From Larix kaempferi (taxonomy: Eukaryota > Streptophyta > Pinopsida > Pinales > Pinaceae), in NCBI GenBank assembly GCA_027924585.1, contig BSBM01000442.1, positions 4,278,001 to 4,342,000 of the forward strand: 64,000 nt of DNA, written 5' to 3'. Positions 44,837-56,844 of this stretch are shown in pieces. The position numbers were made by a program, and so were the translations under genes. The notes below the pieces were generated by a model, which saw only the letters and a program-made list of their open reading frames with translations, made no database searches and had not been told where the DNA came from. Position 1 is the stretch's first letter. The number at the start of each line of letters is the position of its first letter.

Positions 44837-45561
44837 TGTAGCTAGGGTTTTACCCCTAACTTGTGCAAATGAGCACCTACTAAGGAGAAGGGACTCCTTA
44901 GTAGCAGTTCAATAAATGTAAATTATTAAGCTAAAACAGAAATGTAAACTACTCTAAAACATGTGCATGAAGCATAAAAAACAAGATGTAAATAATGGTT
45001 TTTGTATTAATATTACTTCCAATGTGAAGGTTGGTGAAGCTCTTGCAATGTCCAAGAGGGTTGCTCCAAGCTCCAACTTGCTCCTTCTCTTTCTCCAATG
45101 GTGGAAATGGGCCAAAAGGGGCTCTCAAGGTGAAAGTGGCTCAATGGTGAGCTCGGGTTTCGAGAGAGATTTTGGCAGAGTAAGGGTATACTTGATTATG
45201 GATATGGAATAAGGGGTCTCCATCACCTATTTATAGTTTTTTGGTGGTGGAGTGCTGGCCCATGGTTTTAGGAACCATATGGTTTAGGGTAGCTGTATAG
45301 GGTTTTTTCCTCCTTTTCCTCATTATTTTATTTTTTTATTCCCTTTTTAGAGGGATTTTGCTATTTTAGAGGAATTTTGGATATTTTTGGAGGAAAAGGG
45401 GGTTTTTTAGCCTTTTTGGGGCTTTTTTTTATGGTTTTGTGGCCTTTTGGAGGCTTTTTAGTGGGATTTTTAGGGTTTTAAAGGGAAATATGGTAGGAAA
45501 ATGGACAAATGAGCCATGTAATGAGGTAGATGAGGTAGTGAACACTTTTTGGGTGTTAACA
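44837..45561 (-). repeat. Element B 3' LTR
   Basis: Plus view starts tgtagctaggg and ends gggtgttaaca. TATA box at 45227-45236. ORFs at 44961-45212 and 45429-45698 mirror those of the other LTRs of this family and are not genes. Confidence 0.93.
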
Positions 45562-48260
45562 GATTGCCCCCTGATGTGCGAGGGTAGGAGCTCATCGTAT
45601 GGCCGATGGACATCATAAGTCATGTATGGTTTTCCTGGGGTGTGGAGAAGAGAAGAAACAGCCTGAAGCCCGGGACAACGATCCCGAACAAACTGCAAGA
45701 ACTAAAAGTACATAACCTCAAAAATGGATGAGGAATCATTTGATCATATGGATGAGGCGGGCATTCCCATGCTCGTATCAGGATATAACATAATAATAAC
45801 AATGCGGTCCAAAAATGGGGACCTGACATATACATGACCTCAAATACTGACTGAGGAATAATCTCAATATATGGATGAGGCGGGCATACCCATGCTCGTA
45901 TCAAGATACATAACAATAACTGTGAGGCCCGAAAAGAGGGACCTGGAAAATACATAGATAACCACTGTGTACATCATAAGTGTCCAGAGGGGACACAAAA
46001 TCTAGGACATACTGCTGGGCGGACCATGTCTGAGCTGAAAAAACTGGTGCATTGGAAGGACAGTAGTGCTACTGAATGTGGTACCAAAGGAACTGAGGAG
46101 CTGCTGGATCAGAGTGACAAGGATCATACTCTCAATGGTACACTGAACTGGGACTGATCTGGGACGGAACTGGGTACTCAAGGAAGCATAGAACTGGATG
46201 GCTTCCGAATACAATCGCCAACGCAGCCCGGACATCCACAGGAACATATAACTGGGCATTCTGAAGTAACTCACCAATGTGCTAGAGTCTGGGGAAATCT
46301 GGGGTCTTCGACAAATAATGGAAGGGATATAAATCCTGCACGATTCTCAACAATGCGATCAAGGTGCTGAAGTCGAGCATGTGAGAAACAACCATTCAGA
46401 GAGGCAATGATGACTCCTCCCAAAATGGTCCGTAGGCACTCACCACAGATGGTGATGGGTCCAAGGCGCAGGGGCCTCTGGGTCTATCCTCTGGAATAGA
46501 GGGGCTGTCGTCGACAGAGGGAGACCTGCAACTATCAAGGCAATGATGTTTCCTTGACAGGAGCACGAAGTGGAGAACCGAAATGTGATAGTACTGATGG
46601 CAGGACTGACAAATGGGTGGGGATAACTGGGCAAGTAGAGTGGGTGGACTCAAACTTCCTTTGTTCAGAGTATGATAATGGGGATGATCGGGCAGCATAT
46701 GAAACTGACTGATGGGAAAGGGATCATAGCTGTATTGGATCTGGGAGGGGGACTGGGCTGAGAAAGACTCAAGCTGGGGTAATATGGCAGGAGACTGCAG
46801 AATAATCTCAACAAAGGCAACCTGATTGGGGGTGCTGCCGAGATGATCGATCACAGTGCCATGAGGCACGGGGGGGAACTTCTTCATGGGTTAAGGAACT
46901 AGAAGAAGTGTGTGTAAAATAATACTGTCGTGTGGATTTATACGAGCCCAGGACAGTTCATGCTCGTGGTTGCTTTCAATTTTAAGGAGTCTGAAAGCAA
47001 TAAGAAGACTCTGAAAGGATGGAATGGTACTGTTGTGTGGATTTGTACGAGCCCAGGACAGTTCATGCTCATGGTTGCTTTCAATTTTAGAGAGTCTGAA
47101 AGCAAATAAGAAGACTCCAGGGGGTTTCTTTTTCGTATGTTTAGTCTCCAAGGCCCAAAGAAGCATAAAAGGATGCAATGAAGAACTCTTCTAGCCGGTG
47201 TGACTAGAGTATTCCTTTTTCGTAATTAGTCTACCAGGTCTGGAAAAGGGTTAAACTTATACCAGATAGACGCCCTTTCAGGTACTTTAACGAGCATGAA
47301 AGGAAGCAAGATTGCTCGGCGATCTTTTCATTCTTTTAGGAGTCAGAAAAGAGCTTAACGGAAACTCCCTAAGTGCCTTTTTCGTAAAGGACTTGTTCGG
47401 CCCCGAAAAATGGATAAAATTATACCGAACAAAAGGAATGGCCAAGCAAGGAGGAAGTGTTCAATCAAGGAACAGTAAATGATGACCAAGAACGAGGGTA
47501 GGGGGGAACACTGGTGGGCCTCCTTGCAGGGTGAATGAAATGGGGGCAAAATAATGAAATATTTGCAGTATGACAGGAGTGGAGGGCTCATGTAAAAATG
47601 GGGAACAATCCAATGGCGACCGATGTGGCACGCAAACCGAGGCAACAAGGTGTCGGGACATAATGTTGAAACTGTACCGAGTGAGAGCGAGAAATGATCT
47701 CAAGCATCATCACGAGCTCGAAAAAATGAATTCGGCGATATAAAGAGTGTAAAAAAATGGAGAACGACCGATGTGGCACGCAAACCGAGAGGGGGGGCAT
47801 TTTGGAAAAAGACCCAAAAAAAATGGGGGTGAGAGCGAGAAATTATCTCAAGCATCAGCACCGGCTTGGAAAAATGAATCCGATGATATAAGGTATATCA
47901 AAAATGGGCTACGGCCGATGTGGCACGCAAACCGGGGCGACAAGGTGTCGGGACACAATGTTGATATTGGTCCTGGTGAGAGCGAGAAATGATCTCAAGC
48001 ATCATCACGAGCGCGGAAGTATGAATCCGGCGGTGCAAATGGTGCGAAAAACGGAGGTCATAAGGACTCTGGAATGGTCAAAGGAACTAACTAGGTTAAA
48101 AAATGGTTGCAAATAAAGGTGAGCCCACCAAGCCAAGGATGCAGTGGTGGGGAGAAATGATGACCCGTGGGGGAAGAATACTAGGTGTATCAAATCAAAT
48201 CAAATCTACAAGTGATATGTGACCTCAAGAATGGTTGAGATCACAAGTGTGAAAAAGTGA
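45562..48260 (-). other. Element B 3' non-coding region
   Basis: It matches 5860-8252 of element A in reverse, including the three ~150-bp repeats (47630, 47775 and 47920) and the GCATGAACTG duplication (46960-47110). No protein is recognised. The part at 48000-48260 has no match in A. Confidence 0.7.
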
Positions 48261-48266
48261 GCAGGG

Positions 48267-48998
48267 TTAATGACTTGCCCCCATGCTATGTGCATGGGGT
48301 TTGTGATTATGGATCACATATGTGTGGGTTTGAACAATGGGTTCATTGACGTGCTGAGATAGATGTGATGGGGAAGGTTCAAAATGATTGATCAAGCCCC
48401 CTATCCCAGGGTCGAGGGAATCTATTATGCCCCTTGACTCAGAGGTGTCAAGGTGGTGCTCTATGATGACGGGGTCAAGACCAGGCACTTCGGTATAGGA
48501 CTAGGCAAAGACATCACAGAATTCTTGGAAGAGTTTTTTGTACTCCTCAATCTCAGACTCACTGCAAGAGGCTCCGAAAGTTATGAGTTCAGGTGTACCT
48601 CCTGGTGCGACGATGTCAATTTGGATGATGGGTGAAATATTGGCCATGTTACCTTCCTCAAAGGCATCCGAGGCAGGAATAGGGTCCTTAAACCAATCGA
48701 CCTTGGTGGGAAGGAAGTCTTTGGATTCAACCGCAAATTGGGTAGAGGTGCTAGAGGAAGATGCTTCTGGGAGGAAATACGAATGATGGTGCATGTCATC
48801 CCAGGGATACTCCGGGGCAATGAGTGCCTCAAGAATCTCCTCATCAGTACAGAAAGTTTGGGCCATCAAATCGGTTGACGTGGGAATGGTAGTTGAAGAG
48901 ATCATGTAAATGGTGTTGACCTCCCCAGATGGGGGTGAGATCGGGGGGTGAATCTCTTCAATGGTGGGTGGTACCGTCTCAAGATCCAGATTGTTCAT
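48267..48998 (-). pseudogene. Element B pol linker, truncated at the start of reverse transcriptase
   Basis: The minus strand runs from NNLDLETVPPTIEEIHPPIS (48998) through PELITFGASCSESEIEEYKK and FQEFCDVFA to a TAG where Trp is usual, then on to PGLDPVIIEHHLD at about 48450. DVFAW-x-Y...MPGLDP-x-I-x-H is the standard entry to plant gypsy reverse transcriptase. The next conserved blocks, which should follow within 30 residues, are absent and unrelated sequence takes over until a stop at 48267. The deletion removes the whole polymerase, RNase H and integrase. Confidence 0.87.
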
Positions 48999-49019
48999 CT
49001 CATAGAGAGCTGCTCTGTA

Positions 49020-49260
49020 ATCTAGGAGATCGGGAGAATGATGTCAGTAGTGCCCGTAAACACCGTAGATAGCACAGGGGTGGTTGGTACGCAGGGATTT
49101 ATCTTTAGGCTTGGGGGTGGGGTTTAGTTCAACAACCGAGATATTGGGGTCGTCGTCGAGCATCTGCATGTGTTCCTGTAATGCAGGTAACTGTGGACAC
49201 TGATGAGTCGCATGACCTAACTCGTCGCACAATGAGCATTTGGGAGGAGCACGAAATACT
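49020..49260 (-). pseudogene. Element B second zinc-knuckle region, downstream of protease
   Basis: After a frameshift at a C/A run near 49262, the minus strand encodes CSLCDELGHATHQC (about 49240-49199), a complete CCHC knuckle. About 45 residues later comes CAIYGVYGHY, then a TGA and HHS, a degenerate copy of the gag knuckle CSICGVYGHYTHTC with two Cys lost. Knuckles after the protease are unusual; they may come from duplication of the Gag C-terminus. Confidence 0.75.
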
Positions 49261-49261
49261 G

Positions 49262-50160
49262 GGGGGTTTTTTTACTGTCTTGGGAGGTGGTATAGCAGTG
49301 TAAGGTTGGGGACCTCTGCCCCCAATAGGTTTGGGAGTAGGAGGAGGGTTCGTGGAGGACGAAGGGGTAGAGACACCGGGGGGTGGCTGAGTGGTAGTAG
49401 CCATGGGTTGCACCGATTGGAGGACGACGCTTGGTGTCGGCGGGGGAACGGGAGGCGAAAGGTACCAGACGGGTAATCCCAAGGTTAACCCAGGGAGGCT
49501 AAGGGTAGCCATAACCGGGGCGCTTACTACTCCCGATGGAGGGACGAGGAAGGGGATTGTATGGATAGGTGTTACACCAATGTGGCTAGGCACCAGTGGT
49601 GGTTTAGACAACAAGGGTGGTTGATTATTTGGTGTTTGGTTATCATGGGACAGGGTACATAAGTCAGACACTTCGGGCGTAGATGATGGGGGAGGAATGG
49701 ATTGGAAGGTGGAGGTCATCGACGCGTCTGAGTAAACTCCAGGTCCCGTAGAGCAAACGAACGAGGTGGTGGCACGAGAAACAGGTTGTTCAACCATGGG
49801 GAGAACATTTTCGGGTGTCGCGGGAGCACTGGGATCATAGTAGGTGAGCTGGTCAACCTTGACCACGCGTCCCTCATGGGGGAACATCATGGTGCAAAAA
49901 ATGGAAGAGGCAACCTCCCGCATGGCATACATGTAGCTGCGACCGAGTAAGAGGTTGTAATCAAGCTGGGTGTTGATGACCTCGATATCGATGAGGATGG
50001 TTTTACCACCTAACTGGACAGGGACATTGGCTAGGAGACCTTGGGGCTGAGCCGAATGGCCGTCGTAGACGCGTAACGCAGTGGTGGACTGCTGGAGGGT
50101 AGGGGATCCCAACTTCTACCATACGAATGTAGACATAACGCATGTGGAGGCACCCTCATC
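49262..50160 (-). pseudogene. Element B aspartic protease and Pro-rich linker
   Basis: The active site reads IIDEGASTCVM at about 50165-50130, a D-x-G variant. VYDGHSAQPQGLLANVPVQ and DYNLLLGRSYMYAM follow, typical of retropepsins of this plant gypsy group. A Pro/Ser/Thr-rich linker of roughly 200 residues follows (49850-49270). A stop near 50113 interrupts the start. The enzyme would process Gag. Element A has lost this region. Confidence 0.82.
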
Positions 50161-50316
50161 GATGATGCATCGATGGATGACAAGATTTCGAACGGAAACA
50201 GAAACTTGGAATGCTAAGGTGGAAGGCAGGCGTGGTTCGGACTAGTCCAAATCAAATGCCATCAAATTCGAATCATTTGGGTCAATCGCCCCAATGGCTG
50301 AGAGTAAAGTCTTGCG

Positions 50317-52806
50317 CTAGGAAGGGCAGTTCTTCAAGACTTCTAACGCAGACATTGCTGCTGGCGATTGGGCTAGGTCGACTACAATGTTGTAGTTTGA
50401 CGTAGCGCGTGCATTAGGGTTATTGTTGATACGGCGAAGTGGGAAACAAGGTGCTTTAGGAGCGCCATCTAGTGGAGGCGGAGGTATACGTAACGCTTGA
50501 TCAGTGGGATGAGCGTTAGTGGGTTTATCAGTGGGAGGTACTTTAGCGGTGGAGCCATATTGGTTCCGACGGGTCTGAAGGTTGATGTCAGCGGATGACA
50601 TCATCAACAAGTGGTGGGTGTCCGAGTCAAACATGGGTTGATCAGGGGTGGCGTAAGTGATTTGTTGTTGGGGGGGTGCGTTGGCTTGAGGGGGATCCAA
50701 TGGCTGAGTGTTCACTACGCCTTGGATTGGTAAGGGATTTTGCAGCACCAAAGGTGGCTACTGAGGTTGAGGGGGGTTAGGTGGCGCCTGAGGAGCTGCA
50801 TGCCCTTGGAGATGGGCATCATCAACCCAAAGTTGCCGAGCTCGCTCCAAGTGTGGGAAAGCATGTGTGTAGTGGCCATAGACCCCGCAAATAGAACAAG
50901 GGTGGTTTGTTCGCAAATTGGGGTTTTTAGCCTGCTTGGGCGGGCGATTAGGGTTTTGGTTAGTGGGGGCCGCATTGTTGTTGTCTGGGGGATTAGCCAG
51001 TTGACCAGCTTGGTTTGTAGGTTGGTTGTTCCCATGATTACGGCCCTTGCCGCGATTTTGTTGGCCCTGGTTATGTTGGGTGTTCTGGTTTTGCTGTGGG
51101 TTTTGTTGGGTGTAAACTTGCCCTTGGGCAGCAGGTGGATTCTGAGGTTGCGTAGGTGCGGGAGCAGGCTGCGGAGGATGATATGTAGGTGGAGGTTGTG
51201 CAGGTGCAGCAACTTGAGGGGGTTGCTGATATGGCTACGGAGCGGGTTGTGGGTTTGCCGCAGGGGCTGCCTGTGGTGGGTAATAAGCAGGTTGGGCTTG
51301 TGAAGGCGCAGGAGCTGGGGCAGCCTGCTGGTGGTAGTAGGGCTGAGGTGCGACTGGGGGAGCATAAGCAAGAGTCGCATGACTGAAGCACTGAGGTGGA
51401 CATGAGGGTCCATGGGAATGGTGGTGATGTGTCATAGGAGCATACGAGTTGGTAGCCCCAGACTGTGAGGTAGCTCGCGAAAGATCGGGGCCCGAGGTAG
51501 GACGTGCTATAGAAAATTGTTGGGGATGCGAAGAAACACAGCCGATGATGCCGTCAGTAGCGTGGGATGCCCTCGGTGCATCGTGCTGGGAGGAATCTCC
51601 ACGAGGGGCATCGGGGATAATGGTATAAAGGTAACCCGACTGGGCGTAAATGAGGTCGAACTGTTGGGCCTTAAGGATGGCCTCTTCTTCAGACTGGGGT
51701 CTTTCTGATGCCACATCCTTAGCAATGACAGGGAGAAGGGACTTTAGGAACCAATCTAGGAAGATACGGTCATCTAATTTGATCTTGCATAAGCTACGGC
51801 GTCGACGCCACTCATGGATGTGGTTCGTGATGTGGGTAGCCGTGTTTTGTCTGCAGGATAGGAGGATCTCAACGCCCGTGTCATAGTGGACAGGCAGCTG
51901 GAAGAACTGCAGAAAAGTCAAGGCAAGGGAAGCAAAGGTGGCATGGGTCCCATGGGGTTGCTCGATATACCACTTGGATGCAGAGCCAGTGAAGGTGCAC
52001 TCTAACAGACGGAGGCGAATAAAGTCATCCACAATGGAGTTGGAGGAACACCATAGGTGGAAAGACATCATATGGTTTTGTGGGTCCTCACTGGCCTTGC
52101 CCTCGAACTTAGGGATGTCAGAGGGGAGCTTGGTAGGCATATGAGACCACGTAGGGTCATGTCGGATAGGGTTGTTGGTCAATCTGGCCAGGTCAGGTAG
52201 GTTGAGGCTAGCCATGAATGGAAAACTGGAAGAAGGATGTGACACAGTAGTGGGTTGGACCAAGTTGGGGCCAATGCCCCCAAGTGGAGGGACAAGATTT
52301 GGGATGGTGCCCCGAAGTGGGGGAACGGAGGTAGTATAGGATGGGCCTGCACCACCATGGGTAGTGTGAGCCACTGATGGTGTGGGGATAGGTATTCCAA
52401 CTGCGGGAATAGGTACCGTGAGGGGAACGGTAGATGGGGGCCCCATGGAGGGCATACCCAAAGCAGGTGTAGTAACTGGTGTAGTGGTGGATGTGCCACC
52501 AATGGTCACTATAACAAAAGGAGGGGAAGTCGTGCCAACCATGGGGCTAGTAGGGGCAGTGTAAATGGGGTTCTCAGACTCTACCTCAGAATCGGAGGTA
52601 AAGTAAGGAGCGTCAATATATGGTGACGGAGTCCTATGCCGCTGACGAGTGGAGTCAAGTGACAAGGCTCTAGATCTGCGATAAGTGGTATCAAGTGATG
52701 ATGATCTGTGGCGATGACGGGTGGTGTCAAGTGAACCATGCTGTGGGGGCTCGCCTCTGAGGCACCGAGAATGTCTCGGGGACTCAATGGTGACAGATGG
52801 TGTCAA
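50317..52806 (-). pseudogene. Element B Gag, long and nearly intact
   Basis: The main open frame (52806-51235) spans 523 residues. It has an Arg/Ser-rich N-terminus (HRHRSSS, YRRSRALSLDS), a Pro/Thr-rich spacer with VPPLRG-type repeats, the Gag core with LPSDIPKFEGKASED, KWYIEQPHGTHATF and RQNTATHITNHIHEW, then a Pro/Ala/Gln-rich tail. After a TAG at 51234 it continues to a knuckle at 50915-50875 in which the last Cys is Phe, and on to SNYNIVVDLAQSPAAMSALE ending at 50317. The apparent start codon is TTG; no ATG lies in a better position. It shows what A lost. Confidence 0.9.
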
Positions 52807-53810
52807 AATCTCTGTGGGTTGTGGGGAGTAAAAAACAGCTCAAAAGCCCTAATGCAACCGAGTGTGCAGAAGGAGAGCTCAAAAACAAGGCACTCAGGCC
52901 AACAACCAACTCAAAACACCTACTGTAACAGCTGTGCTACAATAAGTGGAGTATCAACAAAGATGGTCAGAATACCAACAAGCAGCAGGTTTCCCAAAAA
53001 TAAAAAATGGTGGACTCACTAGACCAAAAGGAGGTAAAGGAGCATGCAAACACCTAACTAAAAAGTATTCTGACTCAACTAGACATATCCTCTGCAAGGT
53101 GATGAAATCCAAGTCAGACAATATGAAGAGGAAAGCCAAGTGGCTAAGATATCCCCCTACCGGGAGGGACATCGGGTAGTCGATCCTAGAAGAATGGCAA
53201 CTAAGATACCCCATTCATGACACGTCCAGAAAGGTGAATCTGCCATTTGGTCCTTTAAACGCAATACCCCTATACAGGGATATCCTGAGAACTGCAAAAG
53301 GTAGCCCTTCGGTTACTGAATGGAGTGCGGTATTCCACTCAGGCCTCCGGAACCAGTCACCCGACTTCAACCCTCCTAAGGGAGAGGCCCTCTGATAAAC
53401 TGGTCGTGACCGTGCCAAAAAGTACTAGGGGATTTTGGTTCCCTATTTGGACAACAACTATGTCTCAAGTGTAAGTAACCGAGGGGTGTTATTGGAAGCC
53501 TATCCCCCCGATCCTACCTAACTACAAAGATTCTTTTGTGTTCCCCAAGTGGGGTTAGAATATTGGTTGAGTTAAGTAGATTTTAAGGCTCACTTGAATT
53601 ATGTGGCAGAGTGTGTGCTCGTGAGGTGATGAACCCAAAATAGAAGTGCCACAAGGGGGCCAACTTCCTAACAATAATACTGAATTCAAAACTTTAGCAT
53701 GCAAAATTTTTTGAATTAAAATACTGAAATTTTAAAGAGATTCTGTAAAGGGAACAGAAATTATGTTGCAGAAAAGGCTATAGGGAAGTAGGGCTGCAGG
53801 TAGGACAGAG
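52807..53810 (-). other. Element B conserved untranslated leader
   Basis: It matches 1440-2420 of element A in reverse, with a few short indels. The GC-rich core is 53170-53420. No gene is credible. The short ORF at 53215-53418 is also seen in A (1795-1998), but stop and start differ. Confidence 0.6.
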
Positions 53811-53829
53811 GGCTGTGCAGAAAATACTG

Positions 53830-54260
53830 CAGCAAAGGGGGCTGGGTTCCAACGAGGGAAAAAATGCAGAAATCAGATCACGGGTTGGTGGCGAAACTGA
53901 GCAGGCGGACTACGGGTTTAAGGGAAACAGGCGCGGACAGGTCACGGCTTTTCGACCGATAGAGGCAGTCGGACCGCTGGAAATAGGGAAAAAGGCGCAG
54001 TCGGGTCGCGGGAAAAAGGCTAATAGATGCAGTTGGGGTGCACAAAAGGGGCTGAAAGCCGTAGTCGGGATGTGGGAAAATGGCCGACAGGTGCAGTCAG
54101 ATCGCAGCAAACAGGCTGATTAGCCGCGGTCGGATCGCAGCTAACAGACTTGAATCTGTCGGTAGGGCGTCGGAAACAGTCTGAGAGACGCGGTCAGGTC
54201 GCAAGTAAAGGCCGGAAAGACGCGGTCGGGAAGCGACTGCAGAGGGAAAAGACGCGGTGT
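53830..54260 (-). repeat. GC-rich tandem repeat in element B leader
   Basis: The reverse-strand counterpart of 940-1330, with units near 47 bp carrying GCAGTCGGGTCGCGG-type cores in plus view. CpG content is lower than in A at several units, fitting an older copy. Confidence 0.75.
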
Positions 54261-54327
54261 ACGGCGACCGAAAGGGACAGTCGAAAGGAAAAAAAATTTA
54301 AAACTGAAACCAGAAATTCAAATCTAG

Positions 54328-54342
54328 GGGAGTCGCCAAAAC
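54328..54342 (-). other. Element B primer binding site
   Basis: The minus strand reads TGGCGACTCCCCTAG close to the LTR, identical to element A. Confidence 0.7.
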
Positions 54343-55083
54343 TGTAGCTAGGTTTTTACCCCTAGCTTGTGCAAATGAGCACCTACTAAGGAGAAGGGAC
54401 TCCTCAGTAGCAGTTCAGTAAATGTAAATTATTAAGCTAAAACAGAAATGTAAACTACTCTAAAACATGTGCATGAAACATAAACAACAAGATGTAAATA
54501 ATGGTTTTTGTATTAATATTACCTCCAATGTGAAGGTTGGTGAAGCTCTTGCAATGTCCAAGAGGGTTTCTCCAAGCTCCAACTTGCTCCTTCTCTTTCT
54601 CCAATGGTGGAAATGGGCCAAAAGGGGCTCTCAAGGTGAAAGTGGCTCAATGGTGAGCTAGGGTTTCGAGAGAGATTTTGGCAGAATAAGGGTATACTTG
54701 ATTGTGGATATGGAATAAGGGGTCTCCATCACCTATTTATAGTTTTTTGGTGGTGGAGTGCTGGCCCATGGTTTTAGGAACCATATGGTTTAGGGAAGCT
54801 ATATAGGGTTTTTTCCTCCTTTTCCTCATTATTTTATATTTTTTATTCCCTTTTTAGAGGGATTTTGCTATTTTAGAGGAATTTTGGATATTTTTGGAGG
54901 AAAAAGGGGTTTTTTAGCCTTTTTGAGGCTTTTTTTTTTTTATGGTTTTGTGGCCTTTTGGAGGTGTTTTAGGCCTTTTGGAGGCTTTTTAGTGGGATTT
55001 TTAGGGTTTTAAAGGGAAATATGGTAGAAAAATGGGCAAATGACCCATGTAATGAGGTAGTGAACATTTTTTGGGTGTTAACA
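54343..55083 (-). repeat. Element B 5' LTR
   Basis: 741 bp with TATA box at 54733-54742. It carries a duplicated GGCCTTTTGGAGG block near 54950-54985 that accounts for the extra length over the left LTR. Confidence 0.93.
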
Positions 55084-56101
55084 ACATCTAGCATTCATCC
55101 ACATATGCGAAACTTAACAATTATTCCCATCTCATTCTTTATGGTGAATACATATAAAAGTAACACACATAAATTGATAAGCAGGATCTTAAGCATTCAT
55201 TGTAAGCAAATAACAAATGCAAACATGTAAACAATCACACAACACAGATTTTAACGTGGTTCACCCCGAGGATGGGAGCTACATCCACAGGAATTGTTGT
55301 TGTATTAGTCTTTTGGGAAGGGTACAACAGTTTGAGTTTGCGCACTTAGCTGCAGACTCTCTTCTCTCTCAATAGGTATCTACGCACATAGCTTGCAGAG
55401 CCTTTACAATGGTAGACTCAAAAATAGGTCTTGCTCAAGATTATACAATGAGGTTCAAAACCAATCTTAACGATGAATATTCAACGATTAACCCTTTCCC
55501 TTAAAAAATGGTTCCTTTTTATAGATCATGCCCATAGGTCATGTCTTTACAATACACAGGTAAAAACCCTAAGGTTTCCAAAACTGTCGCAGTTTTTCCC
55601 TAACCAGACTGTTAGGTGCTGATAGCGACTCTTCCGTTGTGGCCATCCTATGCGCGTGGTCACGTCGCTTTCATCCTGCCCTGTCGACCACAAGCAGACT
55701 GTCGCTTTCACCCGACTGTTCCTTCTTTAACGACCTTATGCGGCCGGTTCACATTGTGCTTCCTCTGCACGTGTGACCAGTCACTTTCCTTCCTCCTTAC
55801 TCCTTACCTACTTACTTGGTAATCATGGAGTATCTTAACCAAAAATAGGTCGCTTTCATCCAACCGACCTTACCTTCATTCTTTACCCAAAATAGGTGCC
55901 CTACTGGCACATCGCGGCACTACTACTTTGCGGAACTGGTCCTTAACTGCGCGGTTCCCATCCTGCTGACACTACGCTGCGCTCACCTCGCAGCTCCTCA
56001 AAACTGACTTGCACCAAAAAGTCTTCAACTGAACTGCACTTAACTTCGTATTTCCGAAACTTGACTTAAACAAAAAATCCCCACTTGGGCCAGGCCCAAC
56101 A
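55084..56101 (-). repeat. Probable G1 5' LTR
   Basis: A minus-strand TATA box appears in plus view as cctttttata (55514-55523). The plus-view end cccaaca at 56101 would be an LTR start TGTTGGG on the minus strand. The segment includes the TTTTAACGTGGTTCACCCC motif near 55243-55262, seen in many plant LTRs. The partner LTR lies outside the window, and the left limit is not fixed. It could belong to another element. Confidence 0.42.
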
Positions 56102-56844
56102 AGAAGATTGCACATGCTTCTACTAAATACAAGATCTCTCTAAAGGGATGGTTTTAGGTTGACCATCAATTGAAATGGGTTAGCAGAAGGATGAAATATT
56201 CTAATATGTGTGTGGTTCAATGCTGACCACAAAATATTGAACTTGGCGATAAAAATCGCTCAGAGGTTCTCTGGAATGGTGGCTGACACCAAACCAACTG
56301 GAGAGATGAAAACATGAAGTGAACAACTGCAACTTGTTGAACATTTCCATATTGACAACTATTTGACAAGTTGGCTAGAAGCTTGCACATGCTTATGCTA
56401 AATGAAGGTGCTCTCGATACCGGTGGTTTTAGGATGACCACTAACTTTGGAGCTCAGTCGAACATAGCTCTTCACATGATCACTTCTATTCGCTTTCTTG
56501 TTACTTACAGTCTTCATTCCTCCATGGCAGGAACAATGTGAGGAGAGGAGAGTCTCATGGTGTCACAACTAGACAAAAAACATGAGTACTCTCTGTCAAG
56601 TATATATCTTCTATCTTCAGAATACATGCATATTAGATGCAATCTCTAAATCTGGTGGCTGTCCAAACTCACCATGGATCAGGCTCGCTTGATATGACTT
56701 ACTTGAGTAAGGCTGTAACTGTTTGTTGTCAGAAGGACAAGGCTTTGAAACTTGAATCCTGACATCATGTTCCCCCTGTCAGGTACAAAGTAAGAATCAA
56801 TACATTAATCTCTTGAAAGTTTCACTCTTGTAGGTTTCTTTAGC

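Larger units (their letters stand above)
44837..55083 (-). mobile_element. Element B: gag-protease LTR retrotransposon of the A family
   Basis: LTRs at 44837-45561 (725 bp) and 54343-55083 (741 bp) have the same ends as element A in reverse. The flanking 5-mers are gcatc (44832-44836) and acatc (55084-55088), one base apart. On the minus strand: primer site, repeated leader, a long gag, protease, zinc knuckles, and a polyprotein that stops at the very start of reverse transcriptase, then 2.8 kb of non-coding DNA shared with A. There is no polymerase or integrase. It is 1.4 kb longer than A. Confidence 0.93.
1..56101 (-). mobile_element. G1: old Ty3/gypsy element, host of the other insertions
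   Basis: This is an inferred parent entry. Minus-strand gypsy coding pieces occur at 1-127, 8981-10185 and 15495-18949. They are separated by insertions with target-site duplications and read on in frame when A and C1 are skipped. The order on the minus strand is an upstream ORF, gag with several zinc knuckles, protease, a second Gag-like domain, then reverse transcriptase. The 5' leader continues at 44608-44836, and a probable 5' LTR ends at 56101. The 3' half (rest of reverse transcriptase, RNase H, integrase, 3' LTR) lies left of the window. Of the total span only about 6.5 kb is G1 itself. The left limit is the window edge, and the right limit rests on a candidate LTR end, so it is less sure than the coding pieces. 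Confidence 0.7.

Noticed and set aside
50740-51303. 187-codon ORF on the plus strand
   Set aside because: Shadow of the same gag region in element B.
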